Shown: positions 10,520 to 22,457, counted from the first letter of the stretch. The stretch: 64,000 nt of DNA from Ambrosia x helenae (GCA_030844895.1 CM061231.1:33365149-33429148), one strand, 5' to 3'. Notes: generated by a model from the letters alone, not told the origin. A program made the numbers and translations.

Positions 10520-12369
10520 GGTTGTACTCTTAGCCTTAACGAACATGACTTCACCATTGATCTCATACCCATGAAATTGGGAAGCTTTGATGTTATCGTG
10601 GGTATGGATTGGCTTTCCAAACATCATGCCGAAGTTGTCTGCTTTGAGAAATTCATTCGGTTTCCTTTCGCATCGGGTGACTTCTTACGGGTTTATGGTG
10701 AGAAACCATCCAGTGGTCTTAAACTCATGTCCTGCACTCAAGCACATAAATATCTACGCAAGAAATACGTAGCTTTCTTGGCCCATATTGTGGAAAAGAA
10801 GGGTAAAGACAAGAGTATTCAAGATGTTCCTGTTGTTCGTGAGTTTCCAGAAGTCTTTCCTGATGACTTACCTGGACTACCACCGGTGCGTCCTGTTGAA
10901 TTTCGTATTGATCTTGTACCTGGTGCTACGCCCGTTGCAAAATCTCCATACCGCCTTGCACCTTCCGAGATGCAAGAACTTGCGAGTCAACTTCAAGAGT
11001 TGGCAGACAAGGGTTTTATTCGTCCCAGTTCATCACCTTGGGGAGCTCCAGTCTTATTTGTAAAGAAGAAGGATGGATCTTTCCGTATGTGTATTGATTA
11101 TCGGGAGCTGAATAAACTCACCATTAAAAACCGGTATCCTTTGCCCCGCATTGATGACCTTTTTGATCAACTTCAAGGTTCGACTTGCTTCTCAAAGATC
11201 GATCTTCGTTCGGGATATCACCAACTTCGAGTTCATGAAGACGATATTCCAAAGACAGCTTTTCGTACACGCTATGGTCATTACGAGTTCATGGTTATGC
11301 CTTTTGGACTAACGAATGCACCCGCTGTCTTCATGGATCTCATGAATCGCGTGTGCAAACCCTTCTTGGATAAGTTTGTAATCGTTTTCATCGATGACAT
11401 TCTCATTTACTCTAAAACCAAATCAGCCCACGAACAACACCTTAGACAAATTTTGAGTCTTTTGAAGAATGAACAACTGTATGCCAAATTCTCCAAGTGT
11501 GAATTTTGGCTTAAGGAAGTTCAATTTTTGGGACACATTATCAGTGACAAGGGTATACACGTGGATCCAGCTAAGATTGAGGCTGTTAAAAATTGGATTA
11601 CACCCAAGTCTCCCACGGAAATTCGCTCCTTTCTTGGCTTAGCGGGTTACTATCGTCGATTTATTCTCAACTTCTCCAAGATAGCCTTACCTCTCACTTC
11701 CTTGACCCATAAAGATAAACCATATGTATGGGGACCCAGTCAGGAAGAAGCATTTCAGACATTGAAACAGAAACTGTGTGATGCTCCAATCCTCACCTTA
11801 CCTGACAGCAATGAGGATTTCGTGGTTTATTGTGATGCCTCTAACCAAGGTCTTGGTTGTGTTCTCATGCAACGAGGCAAGGTTATAGCATATGCATCGC
11901 GACAACTGAAAAACCATGAGAAAAATTACACTACCCATGATCTTGAACTCGGAGCAGTCGTTTTCGCACTTAAGATTTGGCGGCACTATTTATATGGTAC
12001 AAAATGTGTAATCTTCACTGATCACAAGAGTCTTCAACACATTTTCAACCAGAAAGATCTGAATATACGACAACGACGATGGGTCGAGTTGTTAAACGAC
12101 TACGACTGCGAGATTCGCTACCATCCTGGCAAGGCGAATGTTGTAGCCGATGCCCTTAGTCGTAAAGGTCATGCCCAGCTTTATTGCGCTCAGGCCCAGT
12201 CTGATATCAAACTCCGCATCATTGAAGCCCAACATGTCTCTGTTACTAAGGGCAACATGTACGAAGAAATGTCATGTGGAGCCGAAAATCAGTTGGAAAC
12301 CAAAAATGGTTTACTTTATTTCATGAACCGTCTTTGGATCCCTGATCGTGCAACCTGCGTACCTTCCTC
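10520..12369 (+). pseudogene. Protease end, reverse transcriptase and RNase H, young gypsy element
   Basis: The frame stays open from just after the TAG at 10517 to about 12350. It encodes the end of the protease (IVGMDWLSKHHA), the RT fingers and palm (FRMCIDYRELNKLT, FSKIDLRSGYHQ, FIDDILIYS catalytic box), the connection domain (FLGLAGYYRRF) and RNase H (YCDASNQGLGCVLMQ, FTDHKSLQHI). A frame change in the short linker after RNase H moves the integrase into another phase from about 12360. In intact relatives this is one polyprotein. Domain order RT-RH-INT is that of Ty3/gypsy. Confidence 0.9.
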
Positions 12370-13641
12370 ATGGACGAGTCCCATAAGTCTCGTTACTCCA
12401 TTCACCCTGGTGCAGATAAGATGTATCAGGATCTGCGTACTTTGTATTGGTGGCCCGGTATGAAGAAGGACATAGCTCTTTATGTGGCTAAATGCCTTAC
12501 TTGTTCCAAGGTCAAAGCTGAGCACCAACGTCCATCTGGTTTACTTGTGCAACCAGAAATTCCAGTGTGGAAGTGGGAGAACATTGCTATGGACTTCATC
12601 ACGAAGCTTCCACGCACCACTCGTGGGCATGACAGTATTTGGGTTATTGTCGATCGTTTGACCAAATCTGCTCACTTCCTACCCATTCGTGAGACCTACA
12701 CAGCTGAGAAGCTGGCTAAGATCTACATCAGTGAGATTGTCAGCCGTCATGGTATTCCTCTAGACATTATTTCCGATCGTGATAGCTGGTTTACTTCTCG
12801 CTTCTGGCAGACATTTCAGTCCGCACTTGGTACACAACTGAATCTTAGCACGGCTTATCACCCACAGACGGATGGTCAAACTGAACGAACCATCCAAACA
12901 TTGGAGGATATGCTTCGAGCGTGCATCATCAACTTTGGTGGAAATTGGGACACACACTTACCCTTGGTTGAGTTCTCGTATATTAACAGCTACCATTCCA
13001 GTATTAACATGGCACCGTTTGAGGCACTTTATGGTCGCAAATGTCATTCCCCTGTGTGTTGGAGCGAGGTTGGTGAAACACAAATCACCGGTCCCGAACT
13101 GATACAAGAAACGACAGACAAAATTCTTCGCATTCGTGAGAACTTACAAGTTGCTCGTAGCAGACAGAAGAGCTATGCCGATCAAAGGCGCAAGCCTCTA
13201 GAATTTCAAGTCGGAGACATGGTACTTCTCAAGGTTTCACCTTGGAAGGGTATATTTCGGTTTGGAAAGAAAGGGAAACTTGCACCACGGTTTGTAGGGC
13301 CTTTTAAGATCCTTGAGCGAGTTGGGAAGGTGGCTTACAAGCTCGATTTACCACCAGAGCTCAATAATGTTCATCCAACGTTTCATGTTTCTAATCTTAA
13401 GAAGTGTTTGGCTGAAGATAACCTCCATGTTCCTTTAGAGGATATCCAGATTGACGAATCGATGCGCTTCATAGAGAAACCTGTGGAGATTATGGATCGA
13501 GATGTCAAGACGCTTAAGCGAAGCCGAATTCCTATTGTCAAAGTCCGTTGGGAATCCAAACGAGGCCCAGAGTTTACTTGGGAGCGTGAGGACCAAATGA
13601 TGTCAAAGTATCCTCATCTTTTTCCAGAGACTACCACTTGA
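12370..13641 (+). CDS. Integrase with C-terminal chromodomain, young gypsy element
   Basis: This part catalyses insertion of the cDNA into the host genome. From the N-terminus it shows the HHCC zinc finger (HKSRYSIHPG, then CLTC), the catalytic core with the first Asp (MDFITKLP), the second Asp (ISDRDSWF) and the Glu in the QTERTIQTLEDML helix. A GPF-type C-terminal region (KLAPRFVGPFKILERVGKVA) follows, and then a chromodomain-like tail (VKVRWESKRGPEFTWERE). The frame is intact for 423 codons, but in this copy it is separated from RNase H by a frame change. Chromodomains in this clade are thought to bias insertion to particular chromatin. Confidence 0.88.
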   Translation: MDESHKSRYSIHPGADKMYQDLRTLYWWPGMKKDIALYVAKCLTCSKVKAEHQRPSGLLVQPEIPVWKWENIAMDFITKLPRTTRGHDSIWVIVDRLTKSAHFLPIRETYTAEKLAKIYISEIVSRHGIPLDIISDRDSWFTSRFWQTFQSALGTQLNLSTAYHPQTDGQTERTIQTLEDMLRACIINFGGNWDTHLPLVEFSYINSYHSSINMAPFEALYGRKCHSPVCWSEVGETQITGPELIQETTDKILRIRENLQVARSRQKSYADQRRKPLEFQVGDMVLLKVSPWKGIFRFGKKGKLAPRFVGPFKILERVGKVAYKLDLPPELNNVHPTFHVSNLKKCLAEDNLHVPLEDIQIDESMRFIEKPVEIMDRDVKTLKRSRIPIVKVRWESKRGPEFTWEREDQMMSKYPHLFPETTT

Positions 13642-13664
13642 AGGAATTTCGGGACGAAATTTCT

Positions 13665-13679
13665 AAAAGTAGGGGATGC
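13665..13679 (+). promoter_or_regulatory. Polypurine tract of the young gypsy element
   Basis: A purine-rich AAAAGTAGGGGATGC stretch directly precedes the 3' LTR. This is the plus-strand priming position. The upstream AATTTCGGGACGAAATTTC palindrome is shared with the element at 60725-62590. Confidence 0.85.
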
Positions 13680-16331
13680 TGTGACATCCGTCACTTTTCT
13701 TTGTATTTTTCTTATAATTATATGTATGTTATACCGTAATTAATAAGACGTGACATTTTCATCATTCTCGAACGTTTAAAAAATATTTTGTGATACATTC
13801 GGGTTTGTTTAATCATAATATAAGTTAATAATAATAATATTATAGATGAAACCTTGTTAAAAAAAATAAATGCTTGGGACGGGGTTCGAACCCGCGTCCC
13901 AAGCCGGTTCAACATATATACAAACCAATTGAGCTACACCATGTTATCTGTTTAGAAATCCATCTTTATAATTATATACAAACTTGAAAGATGAACAGTT
14001 TGACTAACAAAAAGTCAACTGCGAAGATCCAATCCCATTTACAATCAATCCAACGCGTTAATTGGCTCAATTATGGAATGGAGTGATGAGGTTGACTGAA
14101 TCGCATCATTCACACGCAGGAATTCAGTCAAAACCTTCCAAACTTCGATCAATTGCCGCGTCATCTTCAAACCAAGTTAATAACTTACCAAATCTACAAT
14201 CCAATCTTCATACTATAAATTGAACGTGCCTAGACCATCACTGATCGCCGATAATCACTTCTATACCCTCAATTTATGTTCTAAACCTGTTAATCGAAGC
14301 AAATCCTTGTCGCGTTGACTTTTCCTTTGACGAGCTTGCAAACGATCGCGACCCTTTGTAAGATATCTTTTTTTGTGGGTTCTAACATTCGGCACTCTGT
14401 GATCATTAGCCCCAAAGATTCAGGGGCTAATGATCACCAATTGTGGTGATTGTCAAGTTAGGGCACGAATTGATATGAAATTGGGGAAGAACACATGAAA
14501 CAGTTAGCATACATAATTATTTTGAATCGATTAATACACAACCAAATGGTGTAGACCAGTTGCTTTACACGCGTGATGTAGGGAAACGAACCGGCCAGTG
14601 GCCAGGGTTCGAATCCCACATAACACCTTTATTTTTTCTTTATTTAAATCATTAACACATTTAAACCTATATAATTAATTTAAATCCAATATATTTCGTT
14701 CTCAGGGTGTGGCTCAGTTGGTGGCCACGCTTGTGATAAAACCCGAACCGGCTAGAGGCCCGGGTCGATTCCCATAACCAACAAACATTTTTTTTTACAT
14801 TTTTATATATATAATTAATACATTAAATCTTTTAAAATAGTTTTAAATACTAAAAATGGTTTTTTAAATTCTACAAAAATTATCATATGATCTCCAAATG
14901 ATAAAGTTCATCACCCAATTTTTAGTTTTTCAAAAATAATTTATTTAACATATATTATAAATAATACAAGTTTATTCATTTATATTTATTAAATTCTATA
15001 AAAATATCTAAACGATTTTATTAAATCTCACAAAAATTATCCTAAACTTGTATATTCTTAAACATTCCAAAAAATATTTTTATTTCAGAAAAACCGTTTA
15101 TTTTATATTTTTAATTAATTTTTGTTAGTTTTAATCATAAATAAATCATAATAAATTCATTTTTCAATATTTTTGCACCAAAATTTTATATAAATTATTT
15201 CTAACTATCTAGAACTGAAATACAATTTTTAATTCAGAAATTCTTTAATTTTAATATTTTTAGATATTAAAGTCATATTTTGACAATTTGAAATAATTAA
15301 ATTAAATATTCTATTTTCAAGAAAATAATTTTATAAAAATTATTTTCATACTCAAAATCTTATGTTGTGACTATATTAAACTTAAAATTTTACAAAAAGA
15401 CTTTTATTTATTTATTTATTAAATTTCTTATATTTAATAAACAATTTGTTTATTAATCAAGTAAACGTTTATCCCCAATTCGAAACCTTAGAATTACATG
15501 TATCCTAGAGTTATTCCCTTATACATTATCAAATTCTTTAGGTTGATCCTTTGGGATAATTCCAACGCATATTTCGTTGTCCAGTTCAATTTCAAGCTAT
15601 TACGTAAACAGTGAGTATTTCTATCCCCTTTTTGCTTTTATACATTTTTTGGGTGTTACATGTACACTATTACAATTTCAAATACAAGTTTACATTTTTA
15701 CAATACAATTCTAGTACTATGTGCATTTCTTACAACGTGCTTTATGCTTAGACATTACATGTAAAATACATTTGTACTTAGTGAAATCATTAACATTGTA
15801 CAAGCCGACCTTAACATTGGATAGCGCTATTTGGATTGACAACCCGCCTAGATTGATTCTCCCCCTTTTTCATCGGAGAATCCGTGGCCATTGTTAAGTT
15901 ATCACCCATTTTTTGGATGGGTACACCACCGTTCATACAGTACATTATACAGTCACAGGGTTGATTTCGCTCATTTGTATGATACATAGTTTACATATTT
16001 GCACTGTAGCTTGCACTTGAATTGTATATCTTTCTAACTTACTATATATATCAAAACTAGGAATGCTCACCAACATTTCTTATGTTGACCAAACCTATTT
16101 TTGTACATGTTTCAGGTGCAGTTTGATCTAGTGCTTTAGCAAGAGACATTTAGTGCTTTATTTTAATTCAGTTATTTCAATATTTACATTTCATTTAGAC
16201 AATGTATTTTCCATTTCCATGTAAGACAATTTTGGTTTATTCAATAATATTTACATTTTAGTACCATGTGCTTTTGAACAATCATCACTACGTGACACCT
16301 CGATGATTCCGCCATCGGTTGGGGTGTTACA
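13680..16331 (+). repeat. 3' LTR of the young gypsy element
   Basis: This is the 2652-bp second copy of the 5728-8381 LTR, with TG...CA ends and the same three tRNA-like modules. It is followed directly by the target duplication ACACA at 16332-16336. Differences from the 5' LTR are scattered substitutions and single-base length changes. Confidence 0.95.
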
Positions 16332-16336
16332 ACACA

Positions 16337-17642
16337 AGTCCAAGCACTCTATTCACCCCGGTGCGGATAAGATGTACAAAGACCTCAAGGAGTTCTATTG
16401 GTGGCCTAACCTCAAGGGTTGCATTGCGACCTACGTCAAACATTGTTTAACATGTTCAAAGGTCAAGGCCGAATACCAGAAGCCTTCAGGTATGCTTCAC
16501 CAACCAGAGATTCCTGTATGGAAATGGGAACAGATTTCCATGGACTTCGTTACCAAGTTGCCAAAGACACCTCGTGGTCATGATACAATCTGGGAAATTG
16601 TCGATCGTCTGACAAAGTCTGCGCATTTCTTGCCCATCAAGGAAACAGACAAGACGGAGAAATTATCCCGGATATACATCAATGAGATTGTATCCAGACA
16701 CGGTGTGCCTATTTCCATAATCTCTGATCGAGACAGTCGTTTTACTTCAAGGTTCTGGCAATCATTGCACGAAGCCCTTGGTTCCCGACTGGATTTAAGT
16801 ACCGCTTACCATCCCCAGATCGATGGACAAAGCGAAAGGAACATTCAGACACTGGAAGATATGCTTCGTGCGTGTGTAATTGATTTTGGAGAAATTGGGA
16901 TACGCATTTGCCGTTGATCGAATTTTCTTACAATAACAGTTATCACGCCAATCTCAAAGCAGCACCTTTCAAAGCGTTGTATGGACGCAAGTGTCGATCC
17001 CCTGTATGTTGGACAAAAGTAGGGGACAAGCAGATGACAGGTCCCGAACTCATCCAGGAGACCACTGACAAGATTTTCCAGATCCGAGACAGACTCAGAG
17101 CTGCCAGGGACAGGTAGAAGAGCTACGCAGATCAGAGGCGTAAACCCTTAAAGTTCCAAGTGAGTGACATAATCTTGCTCAAAGCATCTCCATGGAAAGG
17201 AGTACCCAGGTTCGGAAAACGTGGGAAACTCAATCCCAGATACATAGGTCCATTCGAGATTCTTGCACGAATCAGACCTGTTGCATACAAGCTCAAACTG
17301 CCCGAAGAACTCAGTGGAGTGCATGACACATTTCACGTTTCGAATCTCAAGAAGTGTCTTGCTGATGAGTCATTGATTATCCCTCCAGAGGAGATCTACA
17401 TTAACAAACAACTCCATTTCATAGAGGAGCCACTTGAGGAAACAGACTGGAAGATACAAAAACTTCGTCGCAGTCAAGTCAAATTGGTTAAGGTACATTG
17501 GAATTCCAAACGCGGACCCGAGTACACTTGGAACGTGAGGACCAAATGAAACGCAAATACCCACATCTCTTCCAAGAGACCCATAGTTCAGATGACCAGC
17601 ACCGAAAATTTCGCGGACGAAATTCCTCTAACAGGGGGAGAA
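16337..17642 (+). pseudogene. Old Ty3/gypsy integrase and chromodomain (continuation of 4614-5727)
   Basis: The sequence picks up at the integrase zinc finger (HSIHPGADKMYKDLKEFYWW, CLTC) and runs through the catalytic core (MDFVTKLP, ISDRDSRF, ERNIQTLEDML), the GPF-like region (YIGPFEILARI) and a chromodomain-like end (VKVHWNSKRGPEYTW). There are frame changes near 16910 and 17530 and a stop near 17116. It ends at a polypurine tract (about 17630-17642). Together with 4614-5727 it forms one interrupted pol gene, split by the young element exactly at the ACACA duplication. Confidence 0.88.
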
Positions 17643-18341
17643 TGTGATACCCGTCGAAATCACAGTTCATATCCGTACATTAGTTACACAAACACATTTT
17701 GCATGACATCTCATTTTACATGTTTTATTGCAATTGAGCCATACAGGGCCTCAGCAAGTCAGTTTCGATGCTTACAGTCTAGCATTAGGTCCACTAGTTG
17801 ATACAATTTAATAACTAGTTGAGTAGTTATCTGAGCTATAGAGAGATCATATTAGAAGCCCAAGTTTGGGAAACTCATACAATGATACCTAACATTTCAA
17901 TAGTGATTCAATCAAGGGCAAAATCAAACAATGTCCATATACAAGGAATCACCCAAATACAACGCCCACATGCGACTAGTAATATGACTAGTTAAAAATA
18001 TATATTGAACACAATTATATATATATATATTTGTGACACCTAAACTTGTACAAAGATCATACTTAACATCTAATCACAACATGTGTATATGAATTTGTAC
18101 AAGACATGAGTTTTAAATATTCAAAAAAAAATATATAGATGTATATACATACATACATACATATACGAAGGCACACACACACACACATATACATAGGTAT
18201 AGTGTGGTTTCCAAAGATTAAACTCTTACACTTCAATGAACCATCACTTCAAGTCTCCTAGATTCCACCACATTTAGCTAAACAATTGACCTTGTATTCA
18301 TTCCAGACTAGTTGACTTACCAAGAATAGAATCTCTACCTA

Positions 18342-18407
<66 letters not shown>

Positions 18408-18819
18408 GGGGAAAGTTAATTTGAGAACACCTATATTTCGTGCGAACCGTGAGAACGGCATCTAAAACCATTCAAATTCCAAATTTCTTTTTACACTTGT
18501 CTTTATTACTAAAATTCCATCTCAAAAACACAAATTACGCGTAAAATTCAAACGTATACGAAAATAATTTGTTTTTACACATGTGTAAATTTACTGTTTA
18601 TACATATGTAAACTGTTTCATTTACACATGTGTAAAAAGTTAATTTGAAAGTGTTTTTGCAAGAAAAGATGAATTATTTGGAAAGAAAATTCATTTATTA
18701 ATATTGTATTTTGATTATAATGAGGTTTGTATTAAAAAAATTGATTTTGATTGATTTTTTTACTTGTTCTCACGGTTCTCACGGTTCTCACAATATTTAG
18801 CGTTCTCAAGATAACCCTC

Positions 18820-18822
<3 letters not shown>
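18408..18822. mobile_element. TA-flanked MITE A (415 bp)
   Basis: Imperfect inverted ends are GGGGAAAGTTAATTTGAGAA and, from the right, GGGGAGGGTTATCTTGAGAA. They extend into a CCGTGAGAAC motif. Both sides are pure (TA)n tracts. The interior carries ACATGTGTAAA palindromes. There is no coding content. Flanks made of TA repeats recall microsatellite-targeting MITEs such as the rice Micron type. Confidence 0.7.
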
Positions 18823-18860
<38 letters not shown>

Positions 18861-18867
<7 letters not shown>

Positions 18868-19255
18868 GATCCTAAGAGAACCAACCCCTATTTGAGAACT
18901 GAGAGAACCATTCTGAGCCACACATTTCATATAAAGGCAAAAAAAAAAAAATTTTTTTTTTTTTTGCTTTAATCGCACATTTTTATGCAAGGAAATTTTT
19001 TTTTTATTTTTTTTGAATTTTTTTTTCATTTATACATATGTGTATATGACAATTATACATATGTGTATATAGCAATTATACATATGTGTATATAGCATTT
19101 TTCAGCTATACATATGTGTATATTTCAGTTATACATATGTGTATATAGCATTATACATATGTGTATAATGCAATTATACACATGTGTATACTGAAAAAAA
19201 AATACAAAAAAAATAAAAAAAAAATTTTCCTTACATATAAAGCAGCGATTTTTGC

Positions 19256-19287
<32 letters not shown>

Positions 19288-19363
19288 GCCTTAGAAAAAT
19301 GTGTGGCCCAGAATGGTTCTCTAGTTCTCAATTTGGGAAAAGGTTCTCATTTGAACCAAATCC
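18861..19363. mobile_element. TA-flanked MITE B (about 500 bp)
   Basis: The left arm contains GAGAACTGAGAGAACCATTC then GAGCCACACATTT. The right arm in reverse complement contains GAGAACTAGAGAACCATTC then GGGCCACACATTT. The element sits in (TA)n on both sides and shares its left tract with MITE A. A central array of seven TATACATATGTGTATA units occupies 19029-19197. Long poly-A and poly-T runs lie just inside the arms. Confidence 0.7.
19029..19197. repeat. Near-palindromic TATACATATGTGTATA array
   Basis: Seven copies of a 16-bp near-palindrome centred on ACATATGT recur at about 20-28 bp spacing inside MITE B. Related TTTACACATGTGTAAA palindromes occur at 18571-18638 inside MITE A. Confidence 0.75.
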
Positions 19364-19379
19364 TATATATATATATATA

Positions 19380-20541
19380 TAGGTTTAGGTTCCTGTACAA
19401 AAGAGATTTTTTGTGAGAAGTGTAAGAAGTGCTATGGAGGTGACAAGTGTCCTTTATCATTTTTATTTAATAGGGCTATATTTGTCATATTGTTCTACAT
19501 AATTTTAGGAAGTCCCACAATTTTCGAAAGCAATTAATATTTTTAAATCATATTTTACATTCATAAATAACAGCATATTTGTTTCAAGTTGAGACCAACA
19601 TTTTGCTTATACAAATCGAGATCAACATTTCGCATGTACAATCGAGAAGTGTTTTATATTCATATGAGGGGTGTTTTATTTGAATGACTTATTTTTAAAA
19701 AAATGTCAAAATATTCATATGATGGGTCCATGGCGTTATACGTATGAATTAGGTTCATTATTCTTAAAACACCAAAGAAATCTGGACACAACATCATACA
19801 GCCTATGAGTATAAAACACAATAACATGATCATGATAAAACACAACATGAATATGAGTTGTTTGTTCCTATGAGGGGTGTTTTAAAACTCTTGTATTTTA
19901 TATGAATATGAGTTGCTTCTAGAAAAAACACAACTTTGTGTAAAACACATTACTAAGAAATATGAAACTGAAAAAAAATACAACTTTATGTATAAGACAT
20001 AACTAAAATACATAACTGAACACATAACTAAAAGTTGATAGTGATAGTTAACTAACAAATATGCGTAATCAATAATTATCATATGTTTTCATACGTGACC
20101 CTAATCTTCACAATTTTTTTGAAGATAACAAATGCAATCTTACTGCAACCTATGCACACATCATGGGCAATAGCAAAACTCTAAGAACCAATAAGCTTGA
20201 ACCAACTGAATCCTTATCTTCAACATTTATTTAAAAGGTATCTTCAATATTTTTTTTAAAGGGTAGGGTTATAGCAGATTGATTTGGGGGAAGAAAACAG
20301 AGATTGTTTTTTTTTTGGTTAGAGATAGAGAGAGATGAACGAGATTTAAGGAAATGGAATTGATTCCATCTTTTAAGCACACACAATGACTATCATACCC
20401 CTATTAACATTAATTAATAAATCAAATATATAACACATATTACCAATTTGCCACTAATCAATCTCAACCATCAATCCATAGATCTTAGGGCTATAAACAC
20501 TTCTTACACTTCTCACAAAAAACACACTTTGTACATGAACT

Positions 20542-20548
<7 letters not shown>
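19380..20548. mobile_element. TA-flanked inverted-repeat element C (about 1.17 kb)
   Basis: The ends are TAGGTTTAGGTTCCTGTAC on the left and, in reverse complement, TAGGGTAGAGTTCATGTAC on the right. Both continue to TTTTTTGTGAGAAGTGTAAG, a 20-base perfect match. The element is flanked by (TA)n on both sides and shares its left tract with MITE B. No transposase was found; the inside is AT-rich with no convincing frame. Confidence 0.72.

Positions 20549-20595
<47 letters not shown>
20549..20595. repeat. (TA)n microsatellite
   Basis: About 45 bp of uninterrupted TA borders element C on its right, followed by a short (CA)n run. Similar TA tracts lie at 18369-18407, 18823-18860 and 19364-19380. 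Confidence 0.9.
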
Positions 20596-20607
<12 letters not shown>

Positions 20608-21255
20608 TATACACTACACAAGACACTAAGATTCTTGATAACAACTTTAACCAACATGGAAATAAGACCTTGATCAAGGTATGATGACTTACCTCATTTA
20701 GTTTACACAATCTTTCACCAAGATTCTTCCAACACATGCACTAGTCACTTCCATCTCATTCCTAGACCTTACACCAAAATGGAAATATTCTTATTACACT
20801 AAGAAAGTCTAGTATTGACTTACCTCATTTGACATTCACCATATCTTGTGCCATATCTTACCAAGTCAACTAAAGACCCTTCTAATCACCCAAGACACCA
20901 TGATTATCATGCATCAAATCCTTGTGAGATTGACTAATCCATGGCCTCCCAACATCTTAGAATTTTTGGCCCACATACCCCAAAGACAAGATCTTACCAC
21001 ATCAATCCTAAGATGTTCCAAATCCAACAAATACCATGATCATCTAACATCAAATCCAAAGGAGTTGACTTACCATAACCTTCCAAACTTATCCTCAAAT
21101 TTTCGGCCCACTACATCCAAGAAAGCATGCATATGTCAAGTCCAAAATCTCTTCCTAATCTCACCAAAATCACCTTTACAAGATTTTAATCCATATTAGG
21201 AAAGATGCTTTCTTTTGTCTTTCTTGAGCCATGATACCTTTCCTTCCATAACTAT

Positions 21256-21263
21256 TATAAATA
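21256..21263 (+). promoter_or_regulatory. TATA box of the old gypsy LTR
   Basis: TATAAATA is followed by GGGGTTGAGAAC and lies about 1.2 kb before the LTR end. This is a plausible U3 promoter position for the retrotransposon. Confidence 0.55.
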
Positions 21264-22457
21264 GGGGTTGAGAACTAGTAAACAAATGCACAAAACAACT
21301 AAACCTCTCCACCTCTCTTTCTCGCGGCCGAACACCACCACCACACCACCACCACACCACCATTATCACTCGGCCACCACTACCACTAGACCACCACCCA
21401 CATGCAAGCCTTTACACACATAAACATTAACTTTCAAGGGATCATTAGTGGTACAAGGAGCATAACAAGGTTGTACAAGGCCTCTAACTCCCTCTTTTTC
21501 TTAAGACACTAGGAGGTATAACACTATTTTCTTAAACTTATGTTTTTATTTTTACATAGTCTTTAAAATACAAAGTTGTTCACTAAGCATGTTTACTCTT
21601 GTAATTTAATCAAGTAAGTGGGTGAACTCATGTTTTAGGACACGTTGTGTTAGTGATAAAAACCTATGTGTTTACACCCCTTAAAGCCGAAATGTATATG
21701 GATATATATATATATACACATATGCCGAAAATTTTATGAAAGAATTTATATGTTTTCTAAACTCATTAACACAAGGCATAGTGTTGAAAGTTGTTAGTCA
21801 TAACAAAGCATTACAAAATCCATGTGTTTTCAAGAAAAAGTAATATTTTGACAAGAAGTATTATTTTCACAAAAGATGTCAAGTATGAAAATAATAAGTT
21901 ATGCATACTTAAACATGGTAGACCTACACACTTGACAAAACAAAGGTGTGAAACCTTCAACACATGAGTACACCAAAGTAAGTGCTAGTATTTCACATTT
22001 ATTCATTGTCTTGAGTGTACAATGGGCGAGGCACAACACGTCAAGGTTTGGTTATGGGCTCATGTCAGATCACATATTAATTATTGCCCTAGCTAGGCAG
22101 TAATTTAGTCGGATTTGGGATTACAGGTCCAACATACAAAACCAGTGAACTCACCGACTTTATGTTGACCCATTTATTTTCATGCATGTTTTTCAGGAAA
22201 TTAGCATGGAGCATGGAACTTGGGAAGGTCGCGTGCGAGCATTTTGTGGGGGATACCATCTTTTGACCCGTTGTTGTGATGTTTTGGTCTAAACACTTTT
22301 ACAATGGTGTCTAATTCAAACAATTAATGTCATGTTTTGTGAAACTTAAATGTTTTAAATGGTATTTTCTGTTTTCTTAAATAATGCTTGTGTGACTTTT
22401 GTGCTTGGAAATGATTTCAGTTGCACCCCGTGTTTTCGCCTTAGGCAGGGTGTGACA

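Larger units (their letters stand above)
5728..16331 (+). mobile_element. Young, nearly complete Ty3/gypsy chromodomain retrotransposon (10.6 kb)
   Basis: The order is 5' LTR (5728-8381), tRNA-Met primer site (8385-8396), leader, gag (9063 on), protease, reverse transcriptase, RNase H, integrase with chromodomain (to 13641), polypurine tract (about 13665-13679) and 3' LTR (13680-16331). Flanking ACACA duplications are perfect. By eye the two LTRs differ at roughly 35-45 positions in about 2.65 kb, so they are about 98.5% identical and the insertion is recent. The coding region has three lesions: a 1-nt deletion in gag near 9400, an in-frame TAG at 10517-10519, and a frame change near 12350-12370. 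This copy is therefore not self-sufficient. Clade (Tekay/Del-like chromovirus) is inferred from domain order and the C-terminal chromodomain. Confidence 0.95.
17643..22457 (+). repeat. 3' LTR of the old gypsy element, swollen by three inserted elements
   Basis: The LTR begins TGTGATACCCGTCG directly after the polypurine tract and ends GGCAGGGTGTGACA. It spans 4815 bp, but about 2.1 kb of this is three inverted-repeat elements plus their (TA)n flanks (about 18370-20600). The original LTR would be roughly 2.7 kb, close to the young element's LTR. A TATA box lies at 21256-21263. The right half holds GTGAACTCACCGACTTTATG, also present in the LTR-like fragment near 46110. Confidence 0.8.

Noticed and set aside
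18760..19382. Lys/Phe-rich short frames on both strands
   Set aside because: They arise from poly-A, poly-T and TA tracts inside the MITEs.
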